A stretch of DNA of 64,000 nucleotides from contig CM049309.1 in NCBI GenBank assembly GCA_026874595.1, forward strand, positions 306,501-370,500. The letters are read 5' to 3'. Of the stretch, positions 56,862 to 64,000 are shown piece after piece. How positions within the stretch are numbered: position 1 is the first letter of the stretch; the number at the start of each line of letters is the position of its first letter. A program made the position numbers and the translations under genes. The DNA is from Sipunculus nudus (lineage: Eukaryota; Annelida; Sipuncula; Golfingiida; Sipunculidae). Under the pieces are notes generated by a model. It did no database searches, was not told where the DNA came from, and was given only the letters and a program-made list of their open reading frames with translations.

Positions 56862-59849
56862 AGCGAACCTGTGAGCTTATGCGATGGCGCAGCGTCGTCC
56901 GTAAGCCGTCAGCCATCCGCCGTCCAGGGCTGGCTTTCGGCCGTCCATGGCTGTAAGTCAGAAACCGTCAGAGCTAGCAGCTCCAAATTACATGTAAGAA
57001 TTAGTCACATGTGAAATTTGTTGCCCTGGAGCTAAGTAATGGGTATCTGCATTAATTTAGATTTTATAGAGAAAAAGCTTAAAAACCTTTAAAAAATTTC
57101 TTCTCTGAAACTCTATAGCAAAATTGTCCAATATTTCACAGAAATGATCCCTGGAACAATCTCTCCCAAGTTTGTTCGAATGGTTCCAGTTCGAAGATTT
57201 TTGGCGGAGTTACAGGAGGTTGAACTTAGTCATCTGTCCAAAAAAGCACACTAAAATTAAAATCTCAGAAACTGCTAGAGCTATAATCACCAAATTTTAT
57301 ACCAATGATTATCACATATGTCATATCTGATTTTGAGGTATTGGTGGCGCCACCTACATTGATGTGTTTTTTACAAGCGAAAATGTAATTTCAAACTCTA
57401 CTAGCTTATACACTGATTTATGATGAAACTGTAAAGCTGATTGGTTTAAACTTTACAAGAATTATTCTATGGGTTCTGCCAGTTTTTATAAGAATAGATT
57501 GGGTAAATACAGCTTAAAAAAAGCAGTGTATCCATTTGAAAAAGGCTTTCTGTATTTGAAAACAGATTTGACAACATGCTGAGTTTCAGCAACCAAGTCA
57601 AGAGGTCACTCAGTACAAACAGGTGGGGTCCAGACATCACCATGGCAACTGACCTGGCTCTGGGGGAGTGTGGAGACAATGTGTCTAGACGTCTAGACAC
57701 AGCGTCTAGACATCTAGACACAATGTTGAGATGCAGAATTCCCAGATTATTGGAACTATATCCTTCAACTGTTTGAAAAAACTTGGTTTGCATTTTAAGC
57801 GAATTGGGTTTATCCTCAGTTCAGATGTGAACTGCAGCCCCCTCATTTTTGGTTGACCTCTGACCTTTCCTCGCTGCCCAGGGTCCATTTGTGTGTCTGT
57901 TTCCACACATAAACCAGCATATCTCGGGAACCGTTTGACCGATCAGGCTAAAAATTTTGCACAAATGTAGCCCTTTGATAGCTTTATAACATACACTAAA
58001 AGTGGTGGCGCCACCTGCAACCATTTTTGCACAGCCTTCATCTATTCATCTGCCTTGGGACAATATCACTCATATTTCAGTAGTGGTTTGACTTATCCAC
58101 CTAAAATTTTGCAGGTTTATACATCCTGGACAGCCTTCTCGATTTTATGATAGGTGGTGCCACCTAAATTCACTTTTACTCTGCAGACATCCAAGCTCAT
58201 ATCTCGGGAACCGTTTGAATGATTTGGCCAAAATTTTGCATGTGTATAGATCTCACATAGCTCTTCATCATAGGCAAAACTGGTGGTGCTACGTGCAACC
58301 ATTTATGCACAGTGTCCATCTGTTCATCTGCCTTGGGATAAAATCACTCATATCTCAGCAGTGGTTTGACTTATCCACCTGAAATTTTGCAGGTTTATAC
58401 ATCCTGGACAGCTTTCTTGATTTATGACAGGTGGCGCTACCAACATTCAGGTTTACTCTGCAGACATCCAAGCTCATATCTCGGGAACCGTTTGACTGAT
58501 TGGGCTAAAATTTTGCATGTGTATAGATCTCACATAGCTCTTCATCATAGGCAAAACTGGTGGCGCCCCCTGCAACCATAAATGCACAGCACAGATCTGT
58601 TCATCTGCCTTCGGATAAAATCACTCTTATCTCAGCAGTGGTTTGATATATCCACCTGAAATTTTGCAGGTTTAAACATCCTGGAAAGCTTTCTCGATTT
58701 TATGACAGGTGGCGCCACCTACATTCAGGTTTACACTGCAGACATTCAAGCTCATATCTCGGGAACCATTTGACCGATTGGGCTAAACTTTTGCATGTGT
58801 ATAGATCTCACATACCTCTTCATCATTGGCAAAACTGTTGGTGCCACCTGCATCCTATTATGCACAGCGTCCATCTGTTCATCTGCCTTGGGATAAAATC
58901 ACTCATATCTCAGCAGTGGTTTGACTTATCCACCTGAAATTTTGCAGGTTTATACCTGCATCCTGGACAGCCTTCTCGATTTTATGACAGGTGGCGCCAC
59001 CTACATTCACGTTTACTCTGCAGACATTCAAGCTCATATCTCGGGAACCATTTGACCGATTGGGCTAAAATTTTGCATGTGTATAGATCTCACATACCTC
59101 TTCATCATAGGCAAACTGGTGGTGCCACCTGCAACCTATTATGCACAGCGTCCATCTGTTCATCTACCTTGGGATAAAATCACTCATATCTCAGCAGTGG
59201 TTTGACTTATCCACCTGAAATTTTGCAGGTTTATACATGCATCCTGGACAGCCTTCTCGATTTTATGACAGGTGTCACCACCTACATTCACATTTACTCT
59301 TCCGACATCCAAGCTCATATCTCGGGAACCATTTGAGCGATTGGGCCAAAAGTTTGCATGTTTATAGATCTCACAAAGCTCTTCATCATAGGCAAACTGG
59401 TGGGGCCACCTGCAACCATTTTTGCACAGCGTCCATCTGTTCATCTGTGTCACTCATATTTCAGTAGTGGTTTGACTTTTCCACCTAAAATTTTGCAGGT
59501 TTATACATCCTGGACAATTTTCTTGATTTTATGACAGGTGGCACCACCGACATTCACGTTTACGCTGCAGACATCAATGCTGACATACAACACACCTCAC
59601 TCTATTCCCCTTGCCACTTAATCCATGCCTCACTTCACCCGTCCCACTCTGATTTCTGTTGTCTACCCATATTCTAGTTTTAAAATGTCCTAGTCTGAAA
59701 CTTGCAGGTCCGAAATGTCCATTTTGCTAAAATCATAATGACTAAGGTAGATATGCAGGACTTAAAAGGATCAATATTAAATTTTAAAAATAAACCTGAA
59801 TTCATACTCCCAAACTTTGCACAGGTTCGCATGAGGCCTGTAGGCCTTG
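56862..59849 (+). mobile_element. Family 9 element with nested family 3 copy
   Basis: The 5' end is AGCGAACCTGTGAGCTTATG, followed by GTCGTCCGTAAGCCGTC. The 3' end is CAGGTTCGC (exact inverted repeat of GCGAACCTG), then AGGCCTGTAGGCCTTG followed by TT. 56862-57790 matches 11144-12026. It carries AGGTGGCGCCACCT-like centres (57344) and the GTCTAGAC palindrome cluster (57680-57725). Confidence 0.78.
57806..59677 (+). mobile_element. Family 3 element, copy C, 5'-truncated, inside family 9
   Basis: Starts within the GTGAACTGC...TTGACCTCTGACC region without the 5' hairpin. Six ~280-bp dimers carry alternating centres near 58003, 58153, 58287, 58427, 58560, 58706, 58839, 58990, 59122, 59273, 59398 and 59540. 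It ends GTCTACCCATATTCTAG followed by TTTT, with the 3' hairpin eroded. Confidence 0.75.
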
Positions 59850-59861
59850 TTATCTTTAATT

Positions 59862-60655
59862 GATAAGCCACACTTACTGTATGCCTATCCCCAGGGTTTT
59901 GGGCTGATTCTTGTCTGTTGTATGCCCCATCTGTCAAAGACTGGCTTCCTCACACTCCTCTGGTTTATGAATTCTTACAAGGTGTTCACTTCAATTATTC
60001 TCAGCCACGTATCTTTACTCCTTCATTCTGTCTTAATATCTTACTCCACCATTTCCGGCGCTTCTTTTTCACCTGTCTCATAATTTGGTGTTTCTTCTTG
60101 CTCTTGCCTTGGCAGGGCATCGGGCTTAGCTGCCTGCTGGTTTTTTCTGCAACTCTTCTTTTCCCCCTGTTTTATCGTTAAATCAGCCATCTGTTGCCCC
60201 TGCGGTTCTATGGCTCCTTCCTGCTCTCCCTAACGGGCATTTTAGGTTTGAAGCCACAATCTGTCCAGTTCATGCCTTTTGCTCTACCTCCAGGCGAACA
60301 TGTCTCACTGGAAGACCTTTCTTCCTTCAATGTACCCGCTAATGATGACAGAGCAATCGCTACCTCCTTGCTCACTTATCTGGCATCTCAATTTCCCAGT
60401 TCCAAAAGAAGGGCTTCTGGAAATCTCCTTTCATGACATTTTATCTAAATGATATCCATCTACAGGCCTCTGGTCTGTAATCTGGTCCTGTAGTTGCTGC
60501 TGGTGCGGTTCTTCAATTCTCACCACTGTCTACCATTCCAGCCACTACTTCGACGATTCCTGCCAAGTCTTCTAGGCACGAGTTGTCTCCGTTCAGTTCA
60601 CATCTTCCTTAAAGGCTGGTATCTCCCCTCCCCATGGGTTACCTATTATTTTTTT
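59862..60655 (+). other. Unassigned GC-richer segment, possible continuation of the 56.3-kb relic
   Basis: Resumes directly after the family 9 element. It has CT-rich composition and short open frames, one reading CMPHLSKTGFLTLLWF and another FALPPGEHVSLEDLSSFNVP. No conserved motif is seen. The juxtaposition suggests that 56340-56861 and this segment were once continuous. Confidence 0.3.
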
Positions 60656-60658
60656 ATT

Positions 60659-63600
60659 AGCTCAGCTGACTATAAGTCATCTGAGCTATAGTCGTGGTCC
60701 ATTGTCCGTCGTCCGTCCGTCTGTCCGTCCGTCCGTCCGTCCGTCCGTCCGTAGATGTGGCACGTTTTGAAACCGTAAGACCTAGGAATCCAAAATTCGG
60801 CATAATGTTAGATGTCCCCAAGATCTCCTACCAAGCCGAAAACTGGGTCTTTGCGACTTCGTTCCTTTGAGAAATTAAGGAAAAACCTCAATTTTTTTAT
60901 TAAAAACCTATTTTCACACTTCAGGACTGCCTAATATCAAAATGACTCATCTGTTTTTCCTCATATTTACCATAAATATTCTTCTATATAGTTCCTATGT
61001 ACATGCCTGAAATTATGTCTGTATTATATAATTGTATCCGCCAAAACAGAGTTTTGCGGATACTATGTTTTCAGCTGGCCGCCGCCGCCGCCGCCGCGTA
61101 GGTGTCCGGAGAACTCCTCCGTAACCGCTGGGCGGAATTTTACGAAACCCGGGATTATGTTCGGGTCACATGTGAACTGCTGCGCCCCGATTTTGTTTTG
61201 ACCTCTGACCTTTCCTTTGCGCTCTGCGTCCGTTTGTGCGTCTGTTTCCACACATAAACCCACATATCTCGGGAACCGTTTGACCGATCAGGAAAATTTT
61301 TTTGCACAAATGTAGCCCTCGGAGAGCTTTATAACATACACCAAAAATGGTGGCGCCACCTGCAACCATGTTTGCACAGTGTCCATCTGTTCGTCTGCCT
61401 TGGGTTAAAATCACTCAAATCTCTGCAGTGACTTGACTAATTCACCTGAAATTGGGCATGCGTAAACATCCTGGATAGCTTTTCTGATTTTATGACAGGT
61501 GGCGCCACCTACATTCACGTTTACGCTGCAGACATCCAAGCTCATATCTCTGGAACCGTTTGACCGATCAGGAAAATTCTTTTGCACAAATGTAGCCCTT
61601 GGAGAGCTTTATAACATACACCAAAAATGGTGGCGCCACCTGCAACCATGTTTGCACAGTGTCCATCTGTTCGTCTGCCTTGGGCTAAAATCACTCATAT
61701 CTCTGCAGTGACTTGACTAATTCACCTGAAATTGGGCATGCGTATACATCCTGGATAGCTTTTCTGATTTTATGACAGGTGGCGCCACCTACATTCACGT
61801 TTACGCTGCAGACATCCAAGCTCATATCTTGGGAACCGTTTGACCGATCAGGAAAATTCTTTTGCACAAATGTAGCCCTTGGAGAGCTTTATAACATACA
61901 CCAAAAATGGTGGCGCTACCTGCAACCATGTTTGCACAGTGTCCATCTGTTTGTCTGCCTTTGGTTAAAATCACTCATATCTCTGCAGTGACTTGACTAA
62001 TTCACCTGAAATTTGGCATGCGTATACATCCTGGATAGCTTTTCTGATTTTATGACAGGTGGCGCCACCTACATTCACGTTTACGCTGCAGACATCCAAG
62101 CTCATACCTCGGTAACCGTTTGACCAATCAGGAAAATCTTTTTGCACAAATGTAGCCCTTGGAGAGCTTTATAACATACACCGAAAATGGTGGCACCACC
62201 TGCAACCATGTTTGCACAGTGTCCATCTGTTCGTCTGCCTTGGGTTAAAATCACTCATATCTCTGCAGTGGTTTGACTAATTCACCTGAAATTCGGCATG
62301 CTTATACATCCTGGATAGCTTTTCTGATTTTATGACAGGTGGCGCCACCTACAATCAAGTTTACGCTGCAGACATCCAAGCTCATATCTAGGGAACCGTT
62401 TGACCGATTGGGCCAAAATTTTGCATGTGTATAAATCTCACATAGCTCTCTATCATATGCAAAACTGGTGGCGCCACCTGCAGCCATGTTTGCACAGCTC
62501 CCATCTGTTTGTCTGCCATGGGATAAAATCACTCATATCTCGGCAGTGGTTTGACATATCTGCCTAAAATTTTGCAAGTTTATACATCCCCGACAGCTCT
62601 CTTGATTTTATGACAGGTGGCGCCACCTGCATTCTAGTTTATGCAGCAGATATCCAAGCTCATATCTTGGGAACCGTTTGACCGATTGGGCCAAAGTTTT
62701 GCATGTGTATAGAGCTTTCTGGATTTTTTCGTAGGTAGCGCAACCTACATACACAATTTGGCTGCAGACATCCATGCTAATATGCAACACTTCACCCGTT
62801 CCACTCTGATTTAGGCGGATACAAGTAGTCGCTTGTCGACTACCCGTATTCTAGTTTAAAAAAGTTATGAGCCCAAACATAATGCATTTTGTAAAAAATC
62901 AGGAAAGATATTTGATCACTTAACACAAAATATGTTAAAGCTATGGACTTTTTTTCCAGTAATATAACTTTAATTAATCAAAATTAAATTGTATACCCAA
63001 AATTAGATCAAAATCTTTTAAATTTTTTAAAATATTTACAAAAATAAAAAATTGGTACCTTAAATTTAGCCCAACTTTGACCATGGCACATTTTTTTCCT
63101 GTAAGTACTGTGGATTTAATTTTCACAGTATGTTTTTGTTAGCATTTTGTCTGTTAACACCAAAAATTTGAAACCAGTTGATCAAAAACTGTAGATTTTA
63201 TTCAAGTTTTCAAACACCATGGAACATATTGTTTACATCAAGCTAGTGTTATGCAGTTTGCAAGAGCTCAGCTCCCCAGCTTCAGCTCTCAGTTCCTTAA
63301 ATTTGGCATACAATTAGATGTCTCCAAAATCCCTAACCATGCCAAGAATTTGGTCACTAGGACTTAATACCTTCGAGATATTAATGAAAAACTTCATTTT
63401 TCCATTAAAAACCCATTGTTACACTTCAAGACTGCCTAATATCAAAACAACTGATCTGACTTTAATCATATATAATATACATATTTTTCTATACATTCTC
63501 TATGCACATGCCAGATATGATGTCAGTATTGCGTAACTGTTTTAAGTTATGGGCGCAAACATTATGCACTTTGTAAAAAATCAAGAAATAATTTACTCCC

Positions 63601-64000
63601 TTAACAGGGAGATTGCTGAAGCTAGAGATTTTTTTTTCAGGGATGTAACATTATTTAATCAAGATTCAATTGAATACCCAAAATTAGTTCTGAATTTTTC
63701 AGATTTTATAAGTTATTAGTATAAATATAAAATTAGTACCTTATATTTTGCTCAACTTTGACCATGGCACGTTTGTTTCCTGTGAGCACTGTTGATATAA
63801 TTTTCATGTCATGCACACATAAGGATTTCAGCTTTTTAGTGTAGAAAGCTGAAAGAAATTGGCCAAAAATTGTAGCTTTTGTTAATGTTTCTATGAGACC
63901 ATGTCAGACTTTGGCCCTCTCCAGCCCCTCTTGAGTCACCTGTATGTTGACCTTGTTGAACTTTCAGCAAATTATGCATGCTTGACGCGAGGCATAAACT
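60659..64000 (+). mobile_element. Family 4 element, interrupted by a family 3 copy, runs off the window
   Basis: The start is AGCTCAGCTGACTATAAG with hairpin and the longest (GTCC)n tract in the window (60710-60752). It is split at about 61033-62855 by family 3 and resumes with TTTAAAAAAGTTATG, co-linear with 29553 onward to the window edge. Confidence 0.82.
61034..62854 (+). mobile_element. Family 3 element, copy B, intact both ends (about 1.8 kb)
   Basis: The 5' hairpin is GTATCCGCCAAAAC-AGA-GTTTTGCGGATAC, with a GCCGCCGCCGCCGCCGC run. Dimeric 280-bp repeats have centres at about 61350, 61498, 61630, 61778, 61910, 62058, 62190, 62338, 62467 and 62615, giving 148/132 spacing. The 3' end has GGCGGATAC, the hairpin GTAGTCGCTTGTCGACTAC, then CCGTATTCTAG. 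The 280-bp units at 61300-62180 are almost identical to each other. Confidence 0.88.

Noticed and set aside
3022-64000. Autonomous transposon or retrotransposon genes (Rep/helicase, DDE transposase, reverse transcriptase)
   Set aside because: None of the translated frames shows such motifs. All elements seen appear non-autonomous.

Overview
The window is invertebrate nuclear DNA, AT-rich and packed with repeats. The best guess is a bivalve mollusc. The basis is the style of the dispersed repeats: a 5' hairpin, a GTCCGTC-type microsatellite, tandem monomers, then a short palindrome followed by CTTG or CTAG. I know this style from clam, oyster and mussel genomes. The species is not determined.

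One gene runs through the first 56 kb on the + strand. I assemble 17 coding exons from about 39 to 56196. Each exon after the first has a recognisable AG acceptor, every exon except possibly the first has a GT donor, and all 16 junctions keep phase. Together they give 1606 codons with no stop. Both gene ends lie outside the window. The product is a large, mostly disordered, Ser/Lys-rich protein with an N-terminal helical part and a basic coiled C-terminal part. It most resembles the C-terminal half of the ciliogenesis protein CPLANE1 (C5orf42/JBTS17), recognised from memory and not by a search.

Almost everything else is intron filled with mobile and tandem DNA. Intron 3 (3.0-17.1 kb) holds a 1711-bp higher-order tandem array and four other element families. 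Intron 4 holds a 47-bp minisatellite split by a 1.4-kb TIR transposon. Intron 7 (17 kb) is a stack of nested copies of one element, plus a second TIR transposon that also sits inside a minisatellite. Intron 10 holds three families of tandem-monomer elements. The tail from 56.2 kb to the end holds a possible decayed coding relic and further nested elements.

The main discovery candidate is that at least five unrelated-looking repeat families share one plan. They have short subterminal inverted repeats, a 5' hairpin, a GTCC/GTCT tract, tandem monomers (often carrying the palindrome AGGTGGCGCCACCT), a 3' palindrome, and a CTAG or CTTG end followed by T. Paralogous empty sites in the window show that each tested insertion adds the element plus exactly two T. 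This fits non-autonomous Helentron/HINE-type rolling-circle elements. All recognised copies lie in the same orientation as the gene. No autonomous Rep/helicase, transposase or reverse transcriptase was found.
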